Assembly (NCBI RefSeq): GCF_030463535.1
Contig: NC_132899.1
Location: 15,719,490 to 15,783,489 of the forward strand
DNA length: 64,000 nucleotides
Origin: Salminus brasiliensis
Lineage: Eukaryota; Chordata; Actinopteri; Characiformes; Bryconidae
Direction of reading: 5' to 3'
How positions within the stretch are numbered: the stretch's first letter is position 1; every line of letters begins with the position of its first letter. The notes below the pieces were generated by a model. The model saw nothing but the letters and a program-made list of their open reading frames with translations. It had not been told where the DNA came from and did not search any database. A program made the position numbers and the translations under genes. Shown one piece after another: positions 1 through 14,400 of this stretch.

Positions 1-275
1 AATTATAACATCTTTAGTGAAGTAAAGAAAATACCATTTCAAACACGATTTTCTAGTTATTAATTATTACTGCCTGCATCAAGAACAGTATCTCTTAGAC
101 TTCTGTCTAAAGTTGCTAAAGGCATGCTAACAACTTCTAAAAATCACAGAATATACTTTGAATGTGAATAAAAGATATAACATATAGTGAAATCACGACA
201 GGTTATGAAGCAGAACATCAACAGTTTGCATGATGTCTGGCATTTCATCTATTTAAAAAAATACTTCCCTTCCAT
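1..275 (-). other. Downstream flank / 3'UTR side of acsf2
   Basis: Gene-free AT-rich sequence beyond the acsf2 stop codon. I saw no minus-strand AATAAA signal here, so the acsf2 poly(A) site probably lies left of the window or uses a variant hexamer. No repeat or open frame of note. Confidence 0.4.
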
Positions 276-2603
276 TCACAGTTTCAGCTGTTTCTCTGTC
301 TGCTCTCGCAGTTTGTTCTTCTGGATCTGAGGAAGGTGAAGAAAAGAAACAGCCTCAGTGCTATTTGACTATTCAATCCTTCAACTGTAAACCACAAAGC
401 TGCCGCCGACCCCTGAAACCACTTTAGCGGATTTTGTGCAGACAGGGAAATTGTTGAAATTTCTCCTGTCTAGAGATCGATGTGATTAGGTTCAAATGAA
501 CGCCACTCTTACATTTTTAACATTTCTTCCAAAGTATGGCCACAGAAACAAATAAAAAAAGGTGGTGCAACCACAAGGAATTTGTGATGGTAGTTTAACA
601 GACTGCAGGTCTAAGCAAATGCGATGTATAAACTGAGTTTTTGGATGTACAGAACTGGCTGCATCATTTCTACCTAAACAATGCCGTAAATGGCAGCATA
701 AGCCATTTGTCCTTGTACCTATGTAAACAAAGGCCAACATTTCTTACTCACCTTTCCTGAGACAGTAAGAGGATAGCTCTCAACAAAAGTCACGTAGCGT
801 GGGATCTTGTAGTGGGCAATCTACAAATAACGAAATACATATTAACAGTTGTGCTCCAATCAAATCTGTTAATTTGTAGTAATTTTGGTTATTGGGAATT
901 ACACAAAAATGATAAGACCAACATTTTCTAATAAAGGCAAAAAACACAAATAGCACTGAAATATCTTGTCTAACTATAACCTCCAACTTTAGTGGCAGAT
1001 TATCATTAAATTGTTTTCATGGGTCATCTTCTCTATTAGCTGAAATGTTTTACTCAGGAGATAGAGCCTTTCAAGCGGATCTAACCTGGCCTTTGCAGTA
1101 TGTCTGGATCTCCTCAGGGGTACATTGTTGCCCAGGCTTCAGTCTAATGCAAGCACAAACCTCTTCACCCATTCTATCATCCTTCACTCCAATCACCTGC
1201 AAAAAGAGATAACTGAGTGACACCATGTTTACCAGAAGTTGCTCCATTGTTGAAGAAAATACAAAGAAAGGTTCCACCTCAGGTTCATCATTTCTGCTAC
1301 TTTCTAATGCAAATCTTATTTAATGCTAAAGGAGGCATGGGACTGACGGACTCCTCTGCATATATGCTCACCTGTGCTTCCTGGACTTTGGGATGTGTGT
1401 GCAGGAACTGTTCAATTTCAGCAGGGTAGATATTTTCTCCTCCACGGATTACCATATCTTTAATTCGTCCCTCTATTTTGCAGTAGCCAAACTTGTCCAA
1501 AGAGGCAATATCACTGTAAAACATAAATGGCTCAATGTCATGAAATCTATTATGGTAAACGTATATTTAATTAAACTCAATTATTAATATTTCCATAATG
1601 TAGATTGAAGGTACACATGAACACATCTCAAATGTCATAATTAGTGGACCAACAGAAACACTCCAAAATACACTGACTTACTACCTTTACTTAACTAACT
1701 TTTTCCTGCTTCTGTAAAGTTACTGTTTTGGAGCTTTGGAAGGTTTTGCACATCTTCTTTGTTAACATTTTTTATATATTTTGAATCTTGCAGTTCTTCA
1801 GTAAAACTACTAAGAGGTAATCATAGATACTAGTTAATTTATTTCCTCATTACATCTCCTCATTAGCATTCCTCTAATAATTAAAATAATATACAGTAAA
1901 TAGGTCAAGCACACATACCCAGTTTTGTACCAGCGCTCTTTAGTGAAGCATTCTTTGGTTTTGGCTTCATCTTGCCAGTATTCCAGCATGACGCCGAAGC
2001 CTCTGATCAGCAGCTCTCCTTGATGTCCAAGAGGAACAATGTTTCCTGTTGTAGGGTCGACCACCTTCGCCTAATGAAAACAGAAATGATCAATCAGGCA
2101 TGCACACAATACAAAATTGGTCCCTTTACAAACTGGTGAAGGGGATGTAAAGCAAGAACACATGCATGTTGGTAACAGTGTGTGGAAGAGATGTGTCTAC
2201 CTCAGTGTGAGGGATAATACATCCAACAGTCTCTGTCTTTCTCTCCATGTTGTCCACAGGGAAGCCACAGAAAGTCACAGGACTGTTCTCAGTGGTGCCA
2301 TATCCAATCTATTCCAGTAGAAAAAAGAAAAGGGGTCAGTATATCTTCTCTCTGCATTATACTTATTGCTCCCACTTCATTTGGAGAGCCCCCTATAGAT
2401 GATCTACAGATGTTCAAATATCTCTTTTAATCCACAACAACACTAGGGTTAGGGTTAGAGTTAGGGTCAGGAACTAGGTTAGTTTTAGGTCTGGGCTTGA
2501 GGCCAGGAAACAAAAAAGGGAAATTTAACATCAACACTGTGGCAACTTTACAGGAGAGGTAAAAACTTGATGTCAAATGTAAATTATATAAATATATATA
2601 TAC

Positions 2604-2668
<65 letters not shown>

Positions 2669-5332
2669 TTAAGCAGATACACATTCCTGAAGGAAAGAAA
2701 CTAGGGCTCTAAGTGGTTCAGCAGACTAAGGTTTGCTGGTTTGAATCCCAGGTCATGCTGCCTTCAGCAGCCAGCTCTTTCCAGGAAGGAGGGCAAGAGG
2801 GAGGGTGGGTCGGTCATAGGGGGAGAGTACTAACAAGACGGCTAATAATTGAATAAAAATGAGGGGGAAAAATTACAAAAATGAAGATTTGTTTAGTTGA
2901 ATGAATGTTAAATACAAGCCTATACAAAATATCTACTGCACGTAAAAAAATCTTAACACCATTTGGACCAATCAACCTCCCTTTGCATTGCATGTGGAAT
3001 TTTAGTATAAAAAAAAAAAATATTATAAGGCAAAGCTGATATTACAAACACTTTTTCTTCTCCAATGTGACTTTGTTATCATTTGGGATACAGATAGATA
3101 GAAATAGAGATTCTCTCAGAACAATGTTTCTCTCCATAAATTTCCTTTTTAAAGTATATAATTAGAGCTTGCATATTAATTTACAATAGGTTTATGTAAT
3201 GAAAACATACAGCATTGTCACCTGAAGACAAGCAGGGCTGACCACTCTGCAATTACAGCAAAAGTTGCTTTCAAGCCCCTCAAGTCTTACTTTTGATACA
3301 GCAGGGCTCAACAAAGGTGTTATGTCTACCCACAGTCAACCATATTTTCCCAAACCAGCCCAAAGGAGTTAGCCTGCTGAGTCAGTATGGAAAGAATAGG
3401 AGGACTGGAAGGCAGGTGAGGTATGTGGTGCAAGTCTGAGAACTGGCTCATCTGCTGCACTGTATCTCTCCTATGGGTGGGTTAGCTTTGCTGCTCATTT
3501 TATGCAATGCACATTAGATCTCTTAAAAGCAGTGGTCTCATAATGATTGAGCAGATACACACTCCTGACTGGCATTAACCATGCATATCTGACTGATATT
3601 TCTTTTCTAAAGAAAGGTTAGCCGTGTAGGCTGGCCTCTACAGGGGCAGTCAGAGATTGAACCTGGTGTGAACGCGTACCTGAAATGCCAGGAGATGCAC
3701 TTTCCCAATAAAACGTTACATTTGTTGAGCAAACACGAGATTCCACCTATTCTGAAAGCAGCTGCCATATTCATAAACAGACACACCTGAGGCCAAGGCC
3801 AACATTTCCCTTAGTTCACTTTTTTCCTGTATCACCCAAACTGATCTAGTACCAGTCAGCAGCCAAACTGACCTTTTTTTTAATACAAGAGGTAATAGCA
3901 CTTTATAGCACTTATAGCAAGGGACTGCTTAAAAATACAAAAAGTAGGGTTAAATGAAATAAAACCATAGATTGTAGTACTTGTAGTACACTGTTATAAA
4001 ATAATCAACAATAAAAAGAGGGGATAATGTCCAGCACTTCTACCTAAAATACTGTACATATTTGAAATAGGAGACACTGTGCAGGAATGCACTGCTGATT
4101 TTTCTTTTACAGAAGAAAAGAAAAACTCATTTCCATTGTTGTGACTCGATTCGAGCCAAACATCTGGCAACGATTATATGTTATAAAACAGTTAGCCACA
4201 CAGGATCGGCTCCCTCTTCTCTTTCCACTGACTGAAAAACAATAAAAGGTCTGGCAGGTCCCACACAGTAGTTCTATTTTAACCTCTCAGGAGCTGGCAA
4301 AGCATACACAGCAGCAGCCTAGCATGGGGTCCTTGTTGTAGCAACATTAAAAGGCAACAAGCTTTTGAATTTTCAGAACAGTAATCAACTTTCCCACCCA
4401 ATATATATTTCCTTAATGAATAAATTCCACCATCCTTAAGCTTTCAATACTTTCAAAAGATTTGTTTTGTTTTGTTTTGTTTTGTTTAAAAACCAAAGTT
4501 TGATGTACCAAAGTGAGTTTGATGTAGAGGTGGGCAATATGACAATATTTTATATCTTTTCGTGATTTTCTACAAAGGTTTTTCTAAGCATATTGAGAAC
4601 ATATTCAGTGCTTAAAGAACGATGATTAACTGCACATTTCAATACAAACAGTGTAATTAGTCTGGTTTAACTGAATGAAGTGCAGCACATTTTAAATAAA
4701 AAATATTGTGCTAAATATGCAAAAGTATCTGGATGGTACTTTTTAAAAATCTATCACTACTGATACATTTTGTCTGCAATCATGTCTATCATAATAAATA
4801 TCTTGATTTGTGTCTTTAAATATTGCAATATATTTTTTATTACCATATCGCCCAGCCCTAGTCTGATGCAGATATTTATGTTGTTATATATTTATGTAAA
4901 CACGGTCATTCACTGGCCTGTCCATTTACTGTAGATATGGAAACTAAGCTGCATGATGGGTTATTATTAGTTTATTGTTTTTGTGATGTAACACAGTAGT
5001 ATTAGTATTAGTACAGAAGTATTTTCTATATTAACTAGCATCTACATGTAGCAGTCTACAGCAGGTTAGCCCATCATTTATTAAATAAGTCAACATTGTT
5101 GCCTGGACAACTTTTTAAACAAGGCAAAATACAGTGCGACCAATTGGAAATGAGAGCATTAACATACAAAGTGATGTAAAATAGGTCCTTATAAGAGCAC
5201 ACAATATTCTTGAGCTAATTATTAACCACATGTACAACAATAAACTGACACAGTAATGATACATCTCAATACAGTAGTTGGAAGATCGTGTAAGGGTTAA
5301 ATTTTTTTAGGTACCCCACTTCCTCTAACCAC

Positions 5333-5368
<36 letters not shown>

Positions 5369-8300
5369 CGCTCTGGTCAGCCTTGAGCCCAAGGAAAAAA
5401 ATTCCTACCATGAGTAAATATTATAAATACTGCTTCACTCAGATGGCTGCCATTTCTCTCTAAAGGTCTTATAAGAATCTTTTTGCACTGCCCTCTTTCC
5501 TCAGTCCCACACCCTCTCTCCTTCTCACTCTTTAGCTCACCTCTTGCTCATTCCTTCAGCACTCACATTCTCTCTCTCTCTCTCTCTCTCTCTTGCACTT
5601 TCTTTCTCTAACTACGGCAGAGGCTTTGTGTGGATTCCTGTTGCTGTGTGACTACCTTGCTCTTTCAAGACACTCGGAGAAGACGAAGAGAAGAACAGGC
5701 ACAGGAAAGCACCAAAGCATCAGAAACCGGCTCAATATGAAGGTTGGGCGATTTCAGCTGGTGATCTGTATACAGCTTTTTGCCTTATTTGTAGTAGGTA
5801 TACAAGGCCAGTGCCCCAGCCCATGTCACTGTCACGGTGACCTTCAGCACGTTATTTGCGACAATGTTGGCCTGAAGAAGATTCCTCGCATCTCAGAGGC
5901 CACTCGTCTGCTCAACCTGCAACGCAACAACCTGGGCATGCTCACCACTGGAAGCTTCAGCGACATGAAGGGGCTCATCTCCCTGCATATGCAACACTGC
6001 CAAATCCGAGAAATCGCCAGCCAGGCCTTTAAAGGTCTCAAGAAGCTCATTTACCTCTACCTGTCTAACAACGAAATCAGCACCATCAAACCCGGTGCGT
6101 TTGAGGACCTAACCGAGCTTACCTATCTTTATCTGGATGGTAATCGCATCTCAGGCCTTTCTAAGGGCATCTTTTCCCCCATGATTAATTTGTTCATTCT
6201 GCAGCTTGACAACAATAAAATCCGTGAACTGCATCCAGGCACCTTTACAGGTGCAAATGACCTCCGCTGGCTGCACATGAGTCGCAATGAGCTAAGTTCA
6301 ATACAGCCTGGCTCTCTTGATGAAGTGGAGAACCTGGCCATTCTTACCTTGGACCAAAACAAGCTCTCTACCTATCCCATCCAGGCCATGAGCAAGCTGC
6401 GAGTAGTTGAGGAACTTAATTTGTCAAAGAACCCACTCAGCTTCATTCCTGATCATGCATTCAGGAGCTTTGGTCGCTACGTGGAGAAACTGCATCTCAA
6501 TGATATGAGCCTGGAGAAGGTAAGTTTCTCTAGAATGCACAGAATATGAAGGGATCGGGATATTTGGGATATGAAGAAGCTGGTTGCTTTATTATTGAAC
6601 ATTTGGCCAGCTGTCGTGGAAGTAATGGGTACATATTTTTAAGAGACACTTTGCAATCATAGCATCCAAAAATCACACCACTCTGTGCACTGGAACATTT
6701 GCAGAGCAATAAATTACATGTTTTTTCTCTCTTTCATTACTGAGGAGCCTCTCTATAAAGTTCTGGCTGTATGATGGTCTGTTTATGTTTGGTTTCCTTG
6801 TGGTCTGGCATTTGGAAACACTAAGTGTACATACCATATTTCTCAGTTCATGATGTTATTAGTATGAAGATAATTCAAGTTATAAACTGTCAAAACGTCT
6901 CTCAAAATAAGTAGTAGTATACTACTACTTATAAAATATGTAGTATTTCATATAGTCAAGGAGTGAGAACAATCTGTTCTCCTCTCATCTTCCTCACATA
7001 ATAAAACCTTCCTGATGTGGCCTCCATCCTTTTCTTGCCCTAAGGACTAAGGAGGTCACATGTGCTTTGTTTGAGAATGCACATGTGCTGAAACCAGCAG
7101 GATTCCCCCTTTGCAAGCACATGGAAGATGGATTTTGCTTCATACACATGTGATCCTGATGGCTTTGCAGCCTTCTGCAACATAACCTTTTTCTTCAATC
7201 TTAGAGAACACTTGTGTGTCAACAAGTAGGCCAGCTATATTACTTTACTATTACATTCTAGCATTAACTTTGTATGTCCGTAAACCTTCGGGACGTGCAT
7301 TATGAAATCTAAACTGTGGTAGAGAGGATATACCTATATTCTTACAACATTAGGTTGTAAAACAACAAAGCTATGCTAATTTTATGGGGTTCCACTAGAT
7401 CTGGGATTTACCACATTCATGCAACAGAAGCTGCGTTGTTACACATTAAATTTAAGTGCATGCATAAATGTAATGACATGAGGAGGCCACGAATGAAAGT
7501 GGTAAATCACAAGGGTATTTTTAGTATCTGTTTGTTTACTGGCCCTCATCCAAATCTGTTCCAGTCTAATAATTATATAAGTGTTATTTTTGAGATCTGC
7601 AATTTTCTCCCCCCCCCTCACATGGGGCACCCTGTAAACAGGTCAGTAAGGGCTGGGAGACAGGTAAATAGTGACAGGGTGTTCCGAGGCCCATGAAAAG
7701 AGCTATTTTTAGGCAGTGGTTGCCCCACCTGAATGCACAATTGGCCTCTTTGCAGGCATTTTTGGCAAAAGTTAGATGATGCAGGAGACGCGAGAAAGAT
7801 GCAAAAACAACCCACCTATGCTGGAAGTCCTCCATCGTACATGGCTTCAACCTTTCTAGCTCAACACTCTTTCCTCCTGAGTGGAAATTTCCAAAAAGTC
7901 CCATAAATAAGCGCATCTCTTTGAGAATTATATAACACACCCAAACACTCTCCCACTCACACGCCCTGTCTGCAGTGCTGCTGGCCCAGAAACGCCCTCT
8001 TCCTTTAAGGAGATCCACCTTCACACCATGCAGGCAGAATGGTTCATCTAGCACCTCAGTGCAGTTTTTAACAGCCTAGCAGTTGCATACGAAGTTTAAT
8101 GGAGGGTTGAGATGGTGGTGCAGAAAGGTTTACATAAGCCTTGGCACAGGTGAAGGCATGTGAGGGTTCTTTCATGTGAAAGAACCTTTCCACCTGAAAA
8201 ACAAGTATTATAGAAATTCAATCATATGCACATTCTACCAACTGACACAAGCAATGAGGTCTATCTGCAGGTTGTAGAAAATTTCCCAATCAACAGAAAG

Positions 8301-11300
8301 CCTCCACAAGACTACTCGGCATTCTGAACTACAATCAAAAGAGCAAAGCATTATTTCATACATTAAGATAAATGACAAAATGCATCGTCAAAATGTTTCC
8401 AGTGTCATGAGATTGGTATGTTATGTTGCAGAGAAATCAAGTATTATTTCTATCCATCCAGTTCTCCACTGCAGCTTTCGAAGGCGTGAATGCACTAAAG
8501 TCTCTGCATCTTGAGAACAACAAGCTGAGGACACTACCGAACAGTTTGGTTTTCACCACCATCCAGAATCTCACTCTGTTCAACAACCCATGGAGCTGTA
8601 CCTGCCAGTTAGCAAACCTTAGAAAGTAAGGGTCAAAACCAACAACCACTCACCTTGTTTATTAAAGGGAATGTTGCTATACAGTAGTGGTTACCAACCC
8701 TGCTCTTGGAGATCTACCCATCAATAGACTAGCTCCAATTTTAATCGAGCCCACCTGATGCATCTAACTGTCTTCAGAAGCCATTATTTAATCTATTCAT
8801 GGTTGAAACTCCAAAAGAGCACAACTGGCCTCGCACTCTCTGGATTTGCAAGATAGCACTCCCTTTCTCCCATTACTCAGCATAATGCTAGTTAGCAGTT
8901 TCCCCCAACTGTATACATCTATCCAACAATGCTGCATTAGTAGCTTGACTCAGAGGACGCTCTTGATAGCCTTTATGATGGTGTTAAAATTTAGGCTGGA
9001 GGTCAAAATTCTGCAAGAAGGAAGATCTTGAGGAGTTGGTGACCACTGCTATACAACTAATCCCTTGTTTCTAAGTAACAGCATTACAGCCAAGTGCTTG
9101 ACATCTTTCGAAAATGTTTGTGTCTTTTGCATCTCTAGATGGATGGATTCCAGTCGTAATCCCCCTGATGCAGTTTGTGCATCCCCTACAAATCAGAAAG
9201 GCAAACAGATAAAAGACAATCCTGCCTTTAGCCGGTGCAAAGCAAAGCAAAAGAGAGCCAAGAAGGGAACACGCCTCTGAAAAGGTAAAAGAGCACCCTA
9301 AAACCATGTGGAGCTTGTAAGCATGGCAAGCTACTTCAGAATTGGTAACTTGACTTCATTCATAGCTTCCTATTTATAGTTTCTTCAGTTAAAATCTGAG
9401 TATTTAACATCTGAATCGGGGGCTTCAAGAAGTCACAGTAATTACAGCTTGCCTCATCCCACGTGCCATACAAATGTAAACAAATCATGATAAAAATGTA
9501 GTGGTGGTAGATAAATATCCAGTCTCAGGGGCTCCCTGTCAGGAGGCAGTAGTGGTTTCCAACAGGACACATATAAGGGGCCCTTTCATAGGATGTATTT
9601 ATGAAGGACAAGCTCATAAATACATCCAAAAATGCTACTTGTAGCTTCACAACAATATTTCAGAGGAACTAGGTTATCACACAGAATCATTATAATCATC
9701 CTGCATATAACATTGCCTATAGCTGTTCATCTGTCTGGACTATTTGATTACACCTGATTTTACAGAAGTCATTCACAATTTATAAACTGAAACCTTGTTC
9801 AGTTTTCTAGACAGGAATAAGTCTAGTCCTGGACTATGCTTTACTTTTAATAGAAAGGCTCCAGAACTAGGCTTAATTCCTGTCTGGGAAAGTGACTCTA
9901 AATGTTTAGGTTTTGGCCTGTAATTTTGGTTTAAGAAACCTAAACCTAAATATGTTTTTAGTCAAAGCCTTAAGTTATGTTCAGTTGTAAGTTAGCTCAA
10001 AAGTCTAAAACAATATCCAGTATACATTGTTGAGAACGTTCAATCAGCTTTTGTTGAGTATTAGGCTTTTTCTCGTTTATCAAGTGAAGGAGTAATCATT
10101 TCTGAGAACTATGGCAGTGTTCCATTACTACTATCAGTACACTACAGCTGCCAGAATGCAGACTGCAGCCAACAACTATCAAACTTATTTTTGAATGGAA
10201 GATTGTTGTATCTGACCTACTGTAGGCCCAGTTTCACATTGCCTCTTGTAAATGGAAAAGGTGACAAAGTTCAAAATACTTGCCAACCCTCCACATATCT
10301 TCTCTTATCGTTTTGAAAAGATGAATGCTGCTGCTATAATTGTGGTCAGGACATGGTTTTGGGCTACTGTCTTGTTTTGCAGTAAATTAGTGTTCTTTAC
10401 TCCTCGTCTGGCCTCTGTCTTCTAACTGATCTCTGGATCACACTTTTGTGCTCAACGCCTAGTCTGTGCTTTTCCACTTTGGTCTGCAGAGTGTAGCCCT
10501 CTCACAGATGTCCGGTACAGGGCTTGGCTGTTTAACTTGGCTCCCTTCTTTGTGTCTTTCCACAGGAGACTCGGCGCAAACGCCTGTCCAGGTGACCGGC
10601 TACATGTGCAGAGAAGGGAAGCAATGCTACTTTTGACTTCAGGACTGTCCTTTTTGATTTTCTTCTAAATTCAATGAAGTGGCACCCATATGCACACATA
10701 AAATGTTTGCTCAATAAAATGAGAAGCAAAAAGATGCGTTTGTAGACACCACCACCAGCAAACATGAGCAGGAACTGTGTAGTTCACAAAGTACAATTCT
10801 ACAGTACATAAGGGACACATATACAGTCAGATATGTTAATGTAAGCATCAACTGAGCATCATCTTATGAGATTTAAGCTTCCTGTAGCTTCCAGATGAGC
10901 AGAAAGCGTCCATAAAATCTACACAAACATCCCTGACAATAAGAAACTAGACATGTGCCAATATAAAGGTTTATCACAATAATGCCTTCAAAAATAAAAA
11001 CTTTTTCTTCCAGTTAAGGAAATTAGGGGGGGGGGGGCTACATATATAAAGTCTTCAATCCATTATTACAACGCTGTCCTCCATATTATTCCACGAAATA
11101 CCACACTCCTTAACATGGCAACAGACATTACAGCCTTCTGCTTTGGTTACAGCCAACATCTACTCACTGTGTCAACAGAATGCTTCATGAGGCATTTCAG
11201 GCCCTTTCTCAGTACACATATCTTAAGTTTAGGGGTAGTTTGGAAGTATGAGACTGTTTTCTGTAGTTTCAAAGGAGCTCTCTTTAGATTATCTTCATCT

Positions 11301-11449
11301 TTTTAGATGTCATCCCACCTTCTCTACTAGTTTCTCTTACATTCTGTATGTGCCCAAGATACAAATGACATACACACTCTATCTCAGGCTCAAGTACCAC
11401 CTGAAAGCAACTGCAGACCACAGTGGAAGACCAAAAAAAAAAAAAACTA

Positions 11450-11485
<36 letters not shown>

Positions 11486-14400
11486 GCTACATTAAGCTGT
11501 TAACCAGTTAAGGTGTTATACAGACATATCTTAAATGAAAGTTAAAGAACTGAGACAAATGAGGCTGGCAATATGGCAGTCTCATGATGAATACATGTTA
11601 AATAAAATGCCTGTTAAAGAAAAACAACAGTGTGGGTTATTATAGTATATGCGCAATAAGTTCTGGACAAATAGTGGGAAAGTACATGTATGCTGAGCCT
11701 GCTGTACAGGTAATATTGTAAATTTATTCGTTCTTAAGCCTGCGTCACTCAACATAAGATTCCTCTTTTTCTCCATGTCCTGGTGCTTTGCAGTTCTTTT
11801 TAATTCAATTCAATTAAATATCACATATTAATCCATCAATAAGCTTGTGTATAATAAATATTGGGGAGGTTTTGGACACGCATGGCACTGCTGTTATGTA
11901 ATTCCATTAAACATTGATTAATATATAGTCTGTATAACTGTATAGTCTGTATGTATTGTTTGTTTTTTTGTCATTTAAAGTAGGCCTAAATGTGTGTGTC
12001 AAGTGTTGATTTGTAGTAAGTTTCTGCTGTAAATATATTTTGTCTTTGGAAATATACTAAAAGTCACACACATTGGTTCTAAATGAAGAGGAAAAGTAAT
12101 AGTGTAGGTAATAGTTTAGGAAAGGATAATTATGGGTTAATTTAATCTGATGATTTACAGCTTAAATCAATATTAAAACATGGCAACATGGCATGGCAAC
12201 ACATGCACTTACCGCTAAAATGAGTGAAAACTATGGGTATAACACCCCATCCCACTACAATTCAATTGGAGTTACAATACAGAGCTCGCAATTGGATATT
12301 CTCATGATATTTTGAACAAAATCTGGTTGAAGAAAAAATATAATTGTATTCAGGTTGTTGTTTGATCTATTAATGAGACTAGAGCTGGAAGCTGGACGAG
12401 GAGCACAGAGCAGTACAGGTGTTGATTATTGGTCTGTTCATACAATGAATCTGATGTCTTAATTACTAGGATACCTACTCTTCACAATTAGTTTTTTCAA
12501 TGTGATTTATTATTTATTGTTTTTTCAATACGTTGTTCTTCTGTGATCTTCTGTGACTACATTTGTGTAGAATTATGAACCAGTTTAGCCATTTACATTC
12601 AGTAACTGATCTTTTGATACATGGTGTTATCATGCAAGAATGTTTGTTATTTTAAAAATACAGATTTTAACATTTCTAGCCCTACTACTACTGCAACTGC
12701 AATTCCCTCTGATCTGTCTCCCTCTAGTGCTTTACTACAGAGTGTCTAATTTGTAAAATACAGAATTAAAGATATAGAAATTATACAGCAAGGTAGAATA
12801 TGTAAGAATCTGAAACCGCTTGAAAGCAAGTATATAAATTCCATCAGTTTGGACAAATTCTGCATTCATACTCAGTCACTTTTGCTGCCTTGTTTGCAAA
12901 TATTTTAGAACACTTTAGCAACACCAGTTTGCTACAGAATAACTATTCTGAAGACAGGCACTGTCCTTTTGTGTGGTGTCTGTATGACTATTATTTTATA
13001 ATGTTGGAATTTCTTGTGTTCTGTATTGGAAATTAATACATTATTAAAAATCCCAAAGAGTTTTAATAATTTAACACTCTGTGTGTAGAATAGTTTACAA
13101 ATATAAATGACGGGCCTTTAGGTTTAAAAGGCATCAAACTGAATATCTAATAGTATGATGCAAATAACAATTCACAGATTATATTAATTAATTTCTGGTA
13201 CTCACTGTCATTTCCTTTATGCCCATGACTTTGATAACTTTCTTTATTACCTCAGGGGGGCAGGGGGAGCCAGCTACAACTCCTGTCATATAAAAACAAG
13301 ACAAAGAAACTCAAATCAAAGAACTGCTGTGCAGCCTTGCAACATCACAGATATACTCACTATATTCCATTACTCTACAGACATGCATGCACGCACATAT
13401 GCTACAAATATAAAAAGTCTGTCAAGTAACTATATCACTCACCTGTCTGAACAGACGATAAGTCAAACTTGGCCAACTCTGGCTGGGCCAGCATATCTAT
13501 GTACATAGTAGGGGTACCATAGACAAATGTGCACCTGCATAGGTAGAAGCAAATTGTGATATTGATCAGTGCGAAAATGGTTAAGTTATATAATAGCTGC
13601 GATTCCCACTGGAGCGTTTCCTTATTACAAAATTATATTTAAACACTCAAAATGGAATCTTTTTCCTGCTTTAGTTTAGTGACTGCTTTAGTTTAGAACA
13701 TCTATTTATAAACTTGCACATATGCTGGGAATATAAATAGTGAGGTGACAAGAACAGAAAGATAAGTTAGACAAAGTGCCATGCAGGCATACTTCTCATT
13801 CTGCATTGCTACAAGGTTGGCATGTCCATCATAACCAGTGGAGGGAAAGACGATTGTGACTCCATGTAATCCCATCACTATGCCCCCACCCACTGAGCCA
13901 AAACAGTGGTATAGTGGTACTGGCAAACACACTCTGATAGTTTTCTGGGGGAGGTTGGGGGAAAAGGGTCAAATTAAAAAAAGTTACATTCTTGGATAAA
14001 TGTTGCTTTTTTATAAACTAAAACATGACACTGTGGCCACATTGTTTTATAACTTTAAACATGAAAATATATATTTAAAAAAACTCTACTATTATACAGT
14101 AAATACCAATTAATTTGCATAATTATAATGATAGTACACCACAGATCCTAAACATATGCTCACCCTCCACTCATATCCCAAACGCAGGCCAATAAAGTAG
14201 GCATTGTTGACAATGTTGTGGTGGGACAGGGCAGCTCCTTTTGGACTGCCAGTAGTTCCCTGGAATCAGGAAACAAAAAATAATTTGTCTGTACTTAAAA
14301 AAAAATTTAACAAATGTGAAGGTTAGAAGTGCACATTATTCTTCACCGATGTGAACTGGATGTTAATGGGGTCATCGAAGGACAGTGTCTTCTCGATGTC

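Noticed and set aside
5593-5736. 48-codon N-terminal extension of chad
   Set aside because: Continuous in frame, but the downstream ATG starts directly on a signal peptide and gives the family length. The extension is basic and polar and matches nothing.
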